From Salinarimonas chemoclinalis (GTDB lineage Bacteria > Pseudomonadota > Alphaproteobacteria > Rhizobiales > Beijerinckiaceae), in NCBI RefSeq assembly GCF_041514305.1, contig NZ_JBGMWH010000002.1, forward strand, positions 434,001-498,000: a stretch of DNA of 64,000 nucleotides, in the 5' to 3' direction. The position numbers and the translations under genes were made by a program. Positions 25,294 through 33,995 of this stretch are shown here, piece by piece; the first letter of the stretch is position 1, and each line of letters starts with the position of its first letter. Under the pieces are notes generated by a model. That model saw only the letters and a list, made by a program, of their open reading frames with translations, was not told where the DNA came from and did not search any database.

Positions 25294-26094
25294 GTGACCC
25301 AGCCGACGGCGACAGCCCCGATCATCGAGGTCGACCGCGTCTCGAAGAGCTTCGGCGATTTCAAGGTCCTCGACGAGCTCGCCTTCACGGTCGCGCCGGC
25401 GGAGAAGCTCGCGCTGATCGGGCCGTCGGGCTCTGGCAAGACGACGATCCTGCGCATCCTGATGACGCTCGAGACCATCGATTCCGGGCACATCCGCATC
25501 GGGGGCGAGGAGCTCTTCCACATGCGCAAGGGGGACCGGCTCGTTCCGGCCGATGACGCGCACCTGCACAGGATGCGCGCGAAGATCGGCATGGTCTTCC
25601 AGCTGTTCAACCTTTTCCCGCACATGTGCGTGCTCGACAACGTGACGCTCGCCCCCGTCCTCACCAAGGGCGTCGCCAAGGACGCGGCCATGCGCCGGGC
25701 GATGGAGCTGCTCGACATGGTCGGTCTCGCCGACAAGGCGAAGGCGATGCCCTCGCAGCTGTCGGGCGGGCAGAAGCAGCGCGTCGCCATCGCCCGCGCG
25801 CTCGCCCTCGAGCCGCAAATCATGCTCTTCGACGAGGTGACCTCCGCGCTCGACCCGGAGCTCGTCGAGGAGGTGCTCAACGTGATGCATCGGCTCGCGC
25901 GCGAGACCGACATGACGATGCTCCTCGTCACCCACGAAATGGGCTTCGCCCACGACTTCGCCGACCGCGTGATGTTCTTCGACCGCGGCCGGATCGTCGA
26001 GCAGGGCCCGCCGGACGAGATCTTCTCGAACCCGCGCGAGGAGCGCACGCAGGGCTTCCTGCGCAAGATCATCGCGGCCGGACACCGCGTGTGA
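25294..26094 (+). CDS. ehuA: Ectoine/hydroxyectoine ABC transporter ATPase
   Basis: 266-aa ATPase of the polar amino acid transporter family, GTG start with GAGG upstream. Walker A GPSGSGKTT, Q-loop MVFQLFNLFPHMCVLDNV, signature LSGGQKQRVAIARAL, Walker B IMLFDEVTSALDPELVEEV and the H-loop VTHEMGFAHDFADRV are present. The order ehuA-ehuB-ehuC-ehuD followed by eutABC is that of the Sinorhizobium ectoine locus, which identifies the substrate better than the sequence alone would. The insert RKGDRLVPADDAH is typical of EhuA. Confidence 0.9.
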   Translation: MTQPTATAPIIEVDRVSKSFGDFKVLDELAFTVAPAEKLALIGPSGSGKTTILRILMTLETIDSGHIRIGGEELFHMRKGDRLVPADDAHLHRMRAKIGMVFQLFNLFPHMCVLDNVTLAPVLTKGVAKDAAMRRAMELLDMVGLADKAKAMPSQLSGGQKQRVAIARALALEPQIMLFDEVTSALDPELVEEVLNVMHRLARETDMTMLLVTHEMGFAHDFADRVMFFDRGRIVEQGPPDEIFSNPREERTQGFLRKIIAAGHRV

Positions 26095-26164
26095 GCCCCG
26101 CCCGCTCGCCGTCGGGCCGGGCGCGACGACCACCAGGAACGCAAGAAGAAGGGGAACCAGCATC

Positions 26165-27022
26165 ATGACCATCGCCACCCTCTCCCGCCGGATCGCGGCC
26201 GTCGCGCTCGTCGGCGCCGCCGCGGCCTTCGCCGCGCCCGCCGCCGCGCAGGACGACCCGCGCATCCAGGAGCTGCGCGACCAGGGCTTCGCCCGCATCG
26301 CCATCGCCAACGAGCCGCCCTTCACGCAGGTGAACCCCGACGGGACCGTCACCGGCGCCGCGCCAGACGTCGCCCGCGCGATCTTCGAGCGAATGGGCAT
26401 CGACGACGTCGTCGCCTCCATCTCCGAGTACGGCGCGATGATCCCCGGCCTCCAGGCGGGGCGCTTCGACGCGGTGACGGCGGGCCTGTTCATGCGCCCC
26501 GAGCGTTGCGCGGCGGTGGCCTATTCCGAGCCGGTCCTGTGCGACGCGGAGGCCTTCGCCGTGAAGGCCGGCAACCCGCTCGGCCTCACCACCTTCGCCG
26601 ACATCGCCGCGCACCCGACGGCGCGCATCGGCGCGCCGGGCGGCGGCACGGAGGAGCGCCTCGCCCTCGAGGCCGGTGTGCCGCGCGATCGTGTCATCGT
26701 CGTGCCGGACGGACAGAGCGGCATCAGCATGCTCCAAGGCGGGCGCATCGAGGTCTACTCGCTGCCGGTGCTGTCGATCTCCGACCTGCTGATGCGCGCG
26801 GAGGACGAGAACCTCGCGATGGTCGCGCCGGTCGCGGACGCGCCGGTCTACTGCGACGGCGCCGCCTTCCGCCGGCAGGACACGGCGCTGCGCGACGAAT
26901 TCGACCGCATCCTCGCCGAGATGAAGGCGTCCGGCGAGTTCGCCGCGATCATCGAGCCCTACGGCTTCTCCGCCGCGGCGGCGATGAGCACGAGCCGCGA
27001 GGCGCTCTGCGCCGGCGGCTGA
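26165..27022 (+). CDS. ehuB: Ectoine/hydroxyectoine-binding periplasmic protein
   Basis: 285-aa solute-binding protein of family 3. The first ~29 residues are a signal peptide ending APAAAQ-DD. The mature protein begins LRDQGFARIAIANEPPFTQVNPDGTVTGAAPDVARAIFERMG, the usual ligand-cleft entry in ectoine and amino-acid binding proteins. It is encoded between the ATPase and the two permeases, and a stable hairpin follows it in the mRNA. EhuB delivers ectoine with high affinity in rhizobia; that ligand is inferred here from context. Confidence 0.9.
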   Translation: MTIATLSRRIAAVALVGAAAAFAAPAAAQDDPRIQELRDQGFARIAIANEPPFTQVNPDGTVTGAAPDVARAIFERMGIDDVVASISEYGAMIPGLQAGRFDAVTAGLFMRPERCAAVAYSEPVLCDAEAFAVKAGNPLGLTTFADIAAHPTARIGAPGGGTEERLALEAGVPRDRVIVVPDGQSGISMLQGGRIEVYSLPVLSISDLLMRAEDENLAMVAPVADAPVYCDGAAFRRQDTALRDEFDRILAEMKASGEFAAIIEPYGFSAAAAMSTSREALCAGG

Positions 27023-27033
27023 TCCCCCCTTGC

Positions 27034-27060
27034 GCGGCGCGCAGCCCGCCGGCGCGCCGC
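27034..27060 (+). promoter_or_regulatory. Hairpin between ehuB and ehuC
   Basis: A perfect 9-bp stem GCGGCGCGC (27034-27042) and GCGCGCCGC (27052-27060) lies in the 78-bp gap after the binding-protein gene. There is no T-run. Such hairpins often protect the binding-protein mRNA or cut readthrough so that the binding protein outnumbers the permeases. Confidence 0.5.
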
Positions 27061-27100
27061 TCTGCCGCCTCGCGCGAGCAACCCGTCGAGACGCCCCGCC

Positions 27101-27757
27101 ATGGACTATTCCGGCTACATCGTGCTGATCCTGCAGGGCGCCCTCGTCACGGCGAAGCTGACCGTGATGGGCTGCGCGCTCGCGCTCGTGATGGCCTTCG
27201 TCGCGGGGCTCGGGCGGCTGTCACCCGTCGGCGCCGTACGGGCGCTGGCGACCGCCTACATCGAGTTCTTCCGCGGCACCTCGATCTTCGTGCAGCTGTT
27301 CTGGGCCTACTTCGTGCTGCCGCTGCTCGGCGTCGAGCTGACCCCGCTCCAGGCGGGCGTGCTCGCGCTCGGCCTCAATGTCGGGGCCTACGGCGCGGAA
27401 GTGGTGCGCGGCGCGGTCCAGTCGATCGGGCGCGAGCAGCGCGAGGCCTGCGTGGCGCTCAACCTCACGCGCTTCCAGGCGATGCGCTTCGTGGTGCTGC
27501 CGCAGGCGATCGTCCCGATGCTGCCCACCTTCGGCAACAACGCGATCGAGCTGCTCAAGGCGACCGCCATCGTCTCCTTGATCTCGATCTCGGACATGAC
27601 CTTCCAGGCGCAGGTCATGCGCGCCCAGACGGGCAGCACGCTGGTGCCCTTCGCCACCATCATGGTGATCTACTTCCTGTTCGCGCTCGCGATCTCCGGC
27701 GCGATCAGGGCCCTCGAGCGCCGCCTCGGCCGCGGCCTCGACGGCGTGCGGGCCTGA
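27101..27757 (+). CDS. ehuC: Ectoine/hydroxyectoine ABC transporter permease 1
   Basis: 218-aa permease of the His/Glu/Gln/Arg/opine family (five hydrophobic segments). The conserved loop YIEFFRGTSIFVQLFWAYFVLP and the EAA motif VQSIGREQREACVALNLTRFQAMRFVVLPQAI are clear. It lies 14 bp before ehuD, and the two should form the heterodimeric channel. Confidence 0.9.
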   Translation: MDYSGYIVLILQGALVTAKLTVMGCALALVMAFVAGLGRLSPVGAVRALATAYIEFFRGTSIFVQLFWAYFVLPLLGVELTPLQAGVLALGLNVGAYGAEVVRGAVQSIGREQREACVALNLTRFQAMRFVVLPQAIVPMLPTFGNNAIELLKATAIVSLISISDMTFQAQVMRAQTGSTLVPFATIMVIYFLFALAISGAIRALERRLGRGLDGVRA

Positions 27758-27771
27758 GGGAGGGACGCGCC

Positions 27772-28431
27772 ATGCTCTGGGACTGGTCCTTCGCGATCTC
27801 GATCATCCCGACCCTGTGGGAGGGCGTGAAAATCACGATCCTCGCCACCCTGCTCGGCTCGGTCGTCGCGGCGGTCGTGGGGCTCGCGATCGCACTGCTG
27901 CGGCGCTCGAAGAACCTCCTCGTCTGCAAGCCCGCGGCGTTCCTCGCGGAGTTCATCCGCGGCACGCCGCTCCTCGTCCAGCTCTACGTCCTGTTCTACG
28001 TGCTTCCCGACATCGGCATCACGCTCTCGCCGTTGGTCGCCGGCGTGATCGGGCTCGGCCTGCACTACGCCACCTACACGGCGGAGGTCTATCGCGCCGG
28101 CATCGACAACGTCCCGCGCGGGCAGTGGGAGGCGGCGAAGGCGGTGAACCTGACGCCGTCGCAGACCTGGACGCGGATCATCATGCCCCAGGCCGTGCCG
28201 CCGATGATCCCGGCGCTGGCGAACTACTTCATCGCCATGTTCAAGGAGACGCCGCTCCTTTCCGCCATCACCATCCTCGAGCTGATGAACCAGGCGCGCT
28301 CCATCGCCAACTTCAACTACCGCTACATCGAGCCGATGACGATGGTGGGCGTGTTCTTCCTCGTCATCAGCCTGATCTCGGTCTTCGGCCTGCGCTGGCT
28401 GGAGCGGCGCTATGGACGGGTGGGGTCGTGA
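27772..28431 (+). CDS. ehuD: Ectoine/hydroxyectoine ABC transporter permease 2
   Basis: 219-aa partner permease. Start ATG at 27772, preceded by GAGGGAGG. The conserved loop is EFIRGTPLLVQLYVLFYVLPDIGI and the EAA motif is IDNVPRGQWEAAKAVNLTPSQTWTRIIMPQAVPPMIP. Its stop overlaps the GTG start of eutA, so uptake and breakdown genes are translationally linked. Confidence 0.9.
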   Translation: MLWDWSFAISIIPTLWEGVKITILATLLGSVVAAVVGLAIALLRRSKNLLVCKPAAFLAEFIRGTPLLVQLYVLFYVLPDIGITLSPLVAGVIGLGLHYATYTAEVYRAGIDNVPRGQWEAAKAVNLTPSQTWTRIIMPQAVPPMIPALANYFIAMFKETPLLSAITILELMNQARSIANFNYRYIEPMTMVGVFFLVISLISVFGLRWLERRYGRVGS

Positions 28432-29213
28432 GCGCCGCCCGCCCGCCCCGCCGGCTCGACCTGCCGCTCGGCTTCGACGCCGATCCGGTGGCCCGCCGCA
28501 TCGGCCTCGTGATCCTGGCGACGGACCACACGACGGAGCCCGATTTCGCGCGCATGGTCGCCGGACCCCGGATCGGCGTCTACGTGGCGCGCGTCGCCTA
28601 CGCCAACCCGACGACGCCCGCGAACCTGCGCGCCATGCGGCCGGATCTCGCGCGGGCGGCGGCGCTCCTCCTGCCCGACGAGCGCCTCGACGCGATCTGC
28701 TATTCCTGCACCTCGGCCTCGATCGTGATCGGCGACGAGGCGATCGCCGCCGCGATCCGCGAGGGCAAGCCGGGCGTGCCGGTGGTCACGCCCACGCGCG
28801 CGGCGGTGGAGGCCCTGCGGGCGCACGGCGCCCTCCGGATCTCGATCCTCACGCCCTACACGCAGGAGACCGCCGCGTCGGTGGCGCCCTATTTCGAGGC
28901 GCACGGCTTCGCGGTCGCCGCGCTCTCCTGCCTCGGCCTCGAGGACGACCGGCAGATGGCGCGGCTCGACGCCGCGACGCTGATCGAGGCTGCCCGGGCG
29001 GCGCTGGCGCCGGGCTCGGACGCGCTCTTCGTCTCCTGCACGGCGCTGCGGTCGGCCGCGATCGCCGCGGAGACGGAGCGGGCGCTCGGCGTGCCGGTCG
29101 TCACCTCGAACGTCGCCACCGCCTGGGCCTGCGCCCGGCTCGTCGACGAGAGCCCGCGCGTGGACGCACGCCTCGCCGCCCTCCCCCTCCCCGATCCGGC
29201 GGCGTTCGCATGA
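28428..29213 (+). CDS. eutA: Ectoine utilisation protein EutA (maleate isomerase-like)
   Basis: 261-aa member of the Asp/Glu racemase superfamily related to arylmalonate decarboxylase and maleate isomerase. GTG start overlaps the ehuD stop. Two active-site cysteines lie in AICYSCTSASI and LFVSCTALRS, in the usual positions. EutA is thought to take part in converting hydroxyectoine intermediates, possibly as a racemase or epimerase, but its reaction is not firmly shown. The neighbours eutB and eutC follow with start-stop overlaps. Confidence 0.88.
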   Translation: MSAARPPRRLDLPLGFDADPVARRIGLVILATDHTTEPDFARMVAGPRIGVYVARVAYANPTTPANLRAMRPDLARAAALLLPDERLDAICYSCTSASIVIGDEAIAAAIREGKPGVPVVTPTRAAVEALRAHGALRISILTPYTQETAASVAPYFEAHGFAVAALSCLGLEDDRQMARLDAATLIEAARAALAPGSDALFVSCTALRSAAIAAETERALGVPVVTSNVATAWACARLVDESPRVDARLAALPLPDPAAFA

Positions 29214-30199
29214 GCGCGCATCCGGGCCTCGCCGAGATCGAGCGCGCCCGCGCGGCGCTCGTCGGGCGCGTGCGGCACACGCCTGCGCGGCCGTCGCCCC
29301 AGCTCGCGGAGCGTCTGGGTGCACCCGTCGTCCTCAAGCACGAGCACGAGCAGATCACCGGCGCCTTCAAGCTGCGCGGCGCGACGAACGCGCTCGCGCG
29401 TCTCTCGGACGCCGAGCGCGCCCGCGGCGTCGCCACGGTCTCCACCGGCAATCACGGCCGGGCGCTGGCGCATGCCGCGCGCGAGGCGGGCGTGCGCTGC
29501 GTCGTCGCCATGTCGCGGCTCGTGCCGGCCAACAAGCGCGACGCCATCGCGGCGCTCGGCGCCGAGATCGCGATCCACGGCGCCTCGCAGGACGAGGCGC
29601 AGGCCGAGGTCGATCGGCGGGTGGCGGAAGACGGCCTCGTCGAGATCCCGCCCTTCGACCATCCGGACGTCATCGCCGGCCAGGGCACGCTCGGGCTCGA
29701 GATTCTCGACGACCTCCCCGACCTCGCGCAGGTGCTGATCCCGCTCTCGGGCGGCGGCCTCGCGGCCGGCGTCGCCGCGGCGGTGAAGGCGAGGCGGCCC
29801 GGTACGCGCATCGTGGGCATCTCGATGGACCGCGGCGCGGCCATGCACGCGAGCCTCGCCGCGGGCCGGCCGGTCCTCGTCGAGGAGGCGCGGAGTCTGG
29901 CGGATTCGCTCGGCGGCGGCATCGGCCTCGAGAACCGCCACACCCTGGCGATGCTGCGCGACCTGATGGACGAGGTCGTGCTCCTGACCGAGGACGAGAT
30001 CGCCGCCGGGATGGCCTTCTGCCACGTCGCGGAGGGCGTCGTGGTGGAGGGCGGCGGCGCGGTCGGGCCGGCGGCGATCCTCGCCGGCAAGATCCGCCCG
30101 ATCGGCCCGACCGTCGCGCTGCTGACGGGCGCGAACGTCGACCCGACGCAGCATGCCCGCATCGTCTCCGATCCCGCCATCCTGGAAAGGCTCGCCTGA
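29210..30199 (+). CDS. eutB: Hydroxyectoine utilisation dehydratase EutB
   Basis: 329-aa PLP enzyme of the threonine dehydratase/serine racemase fold. The PLP lysine is in ITGAFKLRGATNAL near residue 53, the phosphate loop is SGGGLAAG, and the substrate loop is STGNHGRALAHAA. In hydroxyectoine breakdown EutB, with EutC, is proposed to remove the hydroxyl-bearing carbon's substituent from hydroxy-DABA derivatives. Starts and stops overlap with eutA and eutC by 4 and 1 bases. Without the operon context it would be called a threonine dehydratase. Confidence 0.9.
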   Translation: MSAHPGLAEIERARAALVGRVRHTPARPSPQLAERLGAPVVLKHEHEQITGAFKLRGATNALARLSDAERARGVATVSTGNHGRALAHAAREAGVRCVVAMSRLVPANKRDAIAALGAEIAIHGASQDEAQAEVDRRVAEDGLVEIPPFDHPDVIAGQGTLGLEILDDLPDLAQVLIPLSGGGLAAGVAAAVKARRPGTRIVGISMDRGAAMHASLAAGRPVLVEEARSLADSLGGGIGLENRHTLAMLRDLMDEVVLLTEDEIAAGMAFCHVAEGVVVEGGGAVGPAAILAGKIRPIGPTVALLTGANVDPTQHARIVSDPAILERLA

Positions 30200-31191
30200 T
30201 GGGCAAGGTCACCCTCGTCGGCGAACGGGACCTGCGCGCAATCGTGCCGCTCGACGGCGCCGCGATCGAGGCGGTCCGCGGCGCCTTCCTGGCGCTGGCA
30301 TCGGGCCGCGTGATCATGCCGCCGATCCTCTCCATGGCGATGCCGGAGGTGCACGGCGAGGTCGACGTGAAGACCGCCTTCGTGCCCGGCCTCGACGGCT
30401 TCGCGGTGAAGATCTCGCCGGGCTTCTTCGACAACCCGAAGCGCGGGCTGCCCTCCGTCAACGGCATGATGGTCGTCCTCTCGGCCACCACCGGGCTCGT
30501 CGAGGCGGTGTTCCTCGACAACGGCTGGCTCACCGACGTGCGCACCGCGGCCGCCGGCGCCGTCGCCGCGGACGTGTTCGCACGGCGGGACGCGCGGGTC
30601 GCCGCGGTCCTCGGCGCGGGCACGCAGGCGCGCCTGCAGATGCAAGCGCTCGCGCTGGTGCGCGACATCGCGGAGATCCGCGTCTGGGCGCGCGACGCGG
30701 TGAAGGCGGCCGCCTGCGCGGCCGACGTCGAGGCGGCGACGGGCGTGCGGACCCGCGCCGTCGGCGAGCCGCGCGCCGCGGTCGGCGGGGCGGACGTGAT
30801 CGTCACGACGACGCCGGCGACGGCGCCGATCCTGTTCGCGGACTGGCTCTCCCCGGGGCAGCACGTCACAGCCATGGGCTCGGACGCCGACACGAAGACC
30901 GAGCTCGATCCCGCGATCCTGGCGCGGGCGGATCTCGTCGTCGTCGACAGTCTCGCCCAGAGCCGCGGGCTCGGCGAGCTGCGCGCCGCGATCGCGGCGG
31001 GCGCGCTCCCCGAAGATCACGCCTGCCCCGAGCTCGGCGCCGTCCTCGCCGGCACGGCTCCCGGCCGTCCGGGACCCGACGCGATCACCGTGTGCGACCT
31101 CACCGGCACGGGCGCGCAGGACACCGCCATCGCCGCCCTCGCCCGCGCCCGCGTCGCCGACGCCGGCGCTGGCCTCGTCACCGACATCTGA
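30199..31191 (+). CDS. eutC: Hydroxyectoine utilisation protein EutC (ornithine cyclodeaminase family)
   Basis: 330-aa NAD(P)-binding protein of the ornithine cyclodeaminase/mu-crystallin family. Landmarks are VDVKTAFVPGLDGFAVKISPGFFDNP, GMMVVLSATTGLVEAVFLDNGWLTDVRTAAAGA, the Rossmann loop AVLGAGTQARLQMQAL, and SDADTKTELDPAILARADLVVVD. It shares one base with eutB (TGATG). The role in hydroxyectoine conversion comes from genetic context; the exact reaction is not read from the sequence. Confidence 0.9.
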   Translation: MGKVTLVGERDLRAIVPLDGAAIEAVRGAFLALASGRVIMPPILSMAMPEVHGEVDVKTAFVPGLDGFAVKISPGFFDNPKRGLPSVNGMMVVLSATTGLVEAVFLDNGWLTDVRTAAAGAVAADVFARRDARVAAVLGAGTQARLQMQALALVRDIAEIRVWARDAVKAAACAADVEAATGVRTRAVGEPRAAVGGADVIVTTTPATAPILFADWLSPGQHVTAMGSDADTKTELDPAILARADLVVVDSLAQSRGLGELRAAIAAGALPEDHACPELGAVLAGTAPGRPGPDAITVCDLTGTGAQDTAIAALARARVADAGAGLVTDI

Positions 31192-31212
31192 TTCCCAGCC
31201 GAGACCTTCCCC

Positions 31213-32394
31213 ATGACCGACGTCGCCTTGAAGTTCACCCGCGCCGAATACGCCGCGCGCCTGGCCGAGACCCGCAGGGCGATGGAGGCGCGCGGCCTCG
31301 ACGCCCTGATCGTCACCGATCCCTCCAACATCGCCTGGCTGACGGGCTACGATGGCTGGTCGTTCTACGTGCACCAATGCGTCGTCGTCGGCCCCGAAGG
31401 CGACCCCGTCTGGTTCGGCCGCGGGCAGGACGCGAACGGGGCGAAACGCACGGCCTATCTTCGGCACGACGACATCGTCGGCTACGCCGACCACTACGTA
31501 CAGTCGACCGAGCGCCATCCGATGGACGTGCTCTGCACCCTTCTGCAGGACCGCGGCTGGGGACAGGGCACGATCGGCGTCGAGATGGACAACTACTACT
31601 TCTCGGCCCAGGCCTACACGCGCCTGCTGCTGGGCCTGCCCAACGTGAAGTTCACGGACGCCACCGCGCTCGTGAACTGGCAACGCGCCGTCAAGAGCCC
31701 GCAGGAGCTCGTCTACATGCGCCAGGCGGCGCGGATCGTCGAGCGCATGCACGCGCGCATCCTCGACGTCGTCGAGCCCGGCATGCGCAAGTGCGACCTC
31801 GTCGCGGAGATCTGGGACGCCGGCATCCGCGGCACGCCGGATGTCGGCGGCGACTATCCCGCCATCGTGCCGCTGCTGCCGTCGGGCGCGGACGCCTCGG
31901 CGCCCCACCTCACCTGGGACGACAAGCCGATGCGCACGGGCGAGGGCACGTTCTTCGAGATCGCCGGCTGCGTGAACCGCTACCATTGCCCGCTTTCGCG
32001 CACGGTGTTCCTCGGCAAGCCCTCCCAGGCCTTCCTGAATGCCGAGAAGGCGACGCTCGAGGGCATGGAGGCGGGGCTCGCCGCCGCCAAGCCGGGCAAC
32101 ACCTGCGAGGACATCGCGACCGCCTTCTTCGCGGTGTTGGAGCGCCACGGCATCGTCAAGGACAACCGTACCGGCTACCCGATCGGCCTGTCCTACCCGC
32201 CCGACTGGGGCGAGCGCACGATGAGCCTGCGGCGCGGCGACAGGACCGAGCTCGTGCCCGGCATGACCTTCCACTTCATGACGGGGCTCTGGCTCGAGGA
32301 CATGGGGCTCGAGATCACAGAGAGCATCGTCATCACGGAGAGCGGCGTCGAGTGCCTCGCGAGCGTTCCGCGCGCGCTGTTCGTGAAGGCGTGA
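31213..32394 (+). CDS. doeA: Ectoine hydrolase
   Basis: 393-aa M24 (creatinase/aminopeptidase P fold) enzyme that opens the ectoine ring to N-acetyl-2,4-diaminobutyrate (ADABA), also named EutD. The N-terminal creatinase-like domain contains DPSNIAWLTGYDGWSFYVHQ, and the catalytic part contains AARIVERMHARILDVVEPGMRKCDLVAEI, FFEIAGCVNRYHCPLSRTVFLG and YPIGLSYPPDWGERTMSLRRGD. Classical M24 metal ligands are only partly kept, as in other DoeA. ADABA is also the inducer recognised by EnuR-type regulators. Confidence 0.93.
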   Translation: MTDVALKFTRAEYAARLAETRRAMEARGLDALIVTDPSNIAWLTGYDGWSFYVHQCVVVGPEGDPVWFGRGQDANGAKRTAYLRHDDIVGYADHYVQSTERHPMDVLCTLLQDRGWGQGTIGVEMDNYYFSAQAYTRLLLGLPNVKFTDATALVNWQRAVKSPQELVYMRQAARIVERMHARILDVVEPGMRKCDLVAEIWDAGIRGTPDVGGDYPAIVPLLPSGADASAPHLTWDDKPMRTGEGTFFEIAGCVNRYHCPLSRTVFLGKPSQAFLNAEKATLEGMEAGLAAAKPGNTCEDIATAFFAVLERHGIVKDNRTGYPIGLSYPPDWGERTMSLRRGDRTELVPGMTFHFMTGLWLEDMGLEITESIVITESGVECLASVPRALFVKA

Positions 32395-32402
32395 GACCCG
32401 CC

Positions 32403-33416
32403 ATGGCGCTCCCCGCTCCCGACCTGCCGCCCTCCCCCGTCGTCCCGACGATCGACCTCGCGGCCGACGGCGTCCGGCACGGGCACCTGCGGCTGCCCTA
32501 CAGCCGCGACGATTCGGCCTGGGGCTCGGTGATGATCCCGATCTGCGTCGTCGCCAACGGGGAGGGCCCGACCGCCCTCCTGACGGGCGCCAACCACGGC
32601 GACGAGTACGAGGGGCCGATCGCCCTCTACGAGCTCGCCCGCACGCTCCGGCCGCAGGACTTGACGGGGCGCGTGATCATCCTGCCCGCGATGAACTTCC
32701 CCGCCTTCGAGGCGGGCACGCGCACCTCGCCCATCGACAAGGGCAACCTCAACCGCTCCTTTCCCGGCCGCCCCGACGGCACGGTCACGCAGAAGATCGC
32801 GGACTACGTCGCGCGCGCGCTGGTGCCGCTCGCCGACGTGGTGCTCGACTTCCATTCCGGCGGCAGGACGCTCGACTTCGTCCCCTTCGCCGCCGCCCAC
32901 CGCCTGCCGAACGCGGCCCAGGAAGCCGCCTGCAAGGCGGCGGTGGAGGCGTTCGGGGCGCCCTGGTCCATGACCATGCTCGAGATCGACGCGGTGGGCA
33001 TGCTCGACACCACCGTCGAGGCCATGGGCAAGACCTTCGTCACGACCGAGCTCGGCGGCGGCGGCACCGCTTCGGCGTGCACGGCGGCGATCGCCCGCGC
33101 GGGCGTGCGCGATCTCCTGATCCACGCCGGCATCCTGGGTGGAACGGTCGCGCGCCGTGAGACGCGCTGGCTCGACATGCCCTCGGGCGAGTGCTTCGCC
33201 TTCGCCGAGGAGGGCGGACTCGTCGCCTTCCGGGTCGACCTCGGCGAGACGGTCCGCGCCGGCGACGTGATCGCCGAAATCGCCCCGATCGGCCGTACCG
33301 GCGCGACGCCCCGACCCTACCGGGCGGCGATGGACGGCATCCTCGCCGCGCGCCATTTCCCGGGATTGGCCAAGCCGGGGGACTGCGTGGCGGTTGTGGC
33401 GCAGATCGTCGGGTGA
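32403..33416 (+). CDS. doeB: N-alpha-acetyl-L-2,4-diaminobutyrate deacetylase
   Basis: 337-aa zinc carboxypeptidase-like deacylase of the succinylglutamate desuccinylase/aspartoacylase family, also named EutE. Zinc ligands appear in TGANHGDEYEGPIAL and VVLDFHSGGRTLDFVP, and the catalytic Glu in VTTELGGGGTAS. It deacetylates ADABA to diaminobutyrate, eight bases after doeA. The enzymes that take diaminobutyrate on to aspartate (DoeC, DoeD) are not in the window, so they must lie elsewhere. The locus ends here. Confidence 0.93.
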   Translation: MALPAPDLPPSPVVPTIDLAADGVRHGHLRLPYSRDDSAWGSVMIPICVVANGEGPTALLTGANHGDEYEGPIALYELARTLRPQDLTGRVIILPAMNFPAFEAGTRTSPIDKGNLNRSFPGRPDGTVTQKIADYVARALVPLADVVLDFHSGGRTLDFVPFAAAHRLPNAAQEAACKAAVEAFGAPWSMTMLEIDAVGMLDTTVEAMGKTFVTTELGGGGTASACTAAIARAGVRDLLIHAGILGGTVARRETRWLDMPSGECFAFAEEGGLVAFRVDLGETVRAGDVIAEIAPIGRTGATPRPYRAAMDGILAARHFPGLAKPGDCVAVVAQIVG

Positions 33417-33452
33417 GACGCGACACGCATCGATGGCTATCATCCGCCCCCG

Positions 33453-33995
33453 ATGACGGTCTACTTCACCTCCGATACGCACTTCTCCGACCCGCGCGTC
33501 CTCGCGATCGACCGGCGCCCGTTCGCCTCGCTCGAATTGCACGACGCGGCGCTGATCGCTCTCTGGCGCGAGACCGTCGGCGCGGACGACGTCGTCTGGC
33601 ACCTGGGCGACTTCGCGCGCGACGGGCCGGAAGGCCGTGCCGCGGCGATCCTGGCGCAGCTCCCGGGCGAGAAGCACCTGATCCTCGGCAACAACGACCC
33701 CGACAGCGTCGCGCGCGACCCGGCCTGGGCGAGCGTGCGGCACTACGCCGAGATCGAGGTGGAGGGCCAGCGGCTCGTGCTCTGCCACTACCCGTTCCGA
33801 ACCTGGCGCGACAGCGGCAAGGGCGTGATCGACCTGCACGGCCACAGCCACGGGCGGCTCGGGCCGATCCCCCGCCAGTACGACGTCGGCGTCGACGTCT
33901 GGGACCTTCGCCCCGTCACGCTCGAGACGATCCGCACGCGCCGCCGCCGCGGCCCGCCGCGGGCGGTCCCCACTGCGAAGAGCCGCTCGTCATGA
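33453..33995 (+). CDS. Calcineurin-like metallophosphoesterase
   Basis: 180-aa phosphoesterase of the small YfcE/MPPE type. Metal-binding motifs are in order: FTSDTHFSD, WHLGDFAR, LGNNDPD, and CHYPFRTW with LHGHSHGR. Length and motif spacing fit phosphodiesterases of unknown substrate often annotated as MPE superfamily proteins. Its stop overlaps the next ATG. It is not part of the ectoine pathway in any known case. Confidence 0.85.
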   Translation: MTVYFTSDTHFSDPRVLAIDRRPFASLELHDAALIALWRETVGADDVVWHLGDFARDGPEGRAAAILAQLPGEKHLILGNNDPDSVARDPAWASVRHYAEIEVEGQRLVLCHYPFRTWRDSGKGVIDLHGHSHGRLGPIPRQYDVGVDVWDLRPVTLETIRTRRRRGPPRAVPTAKSRSS

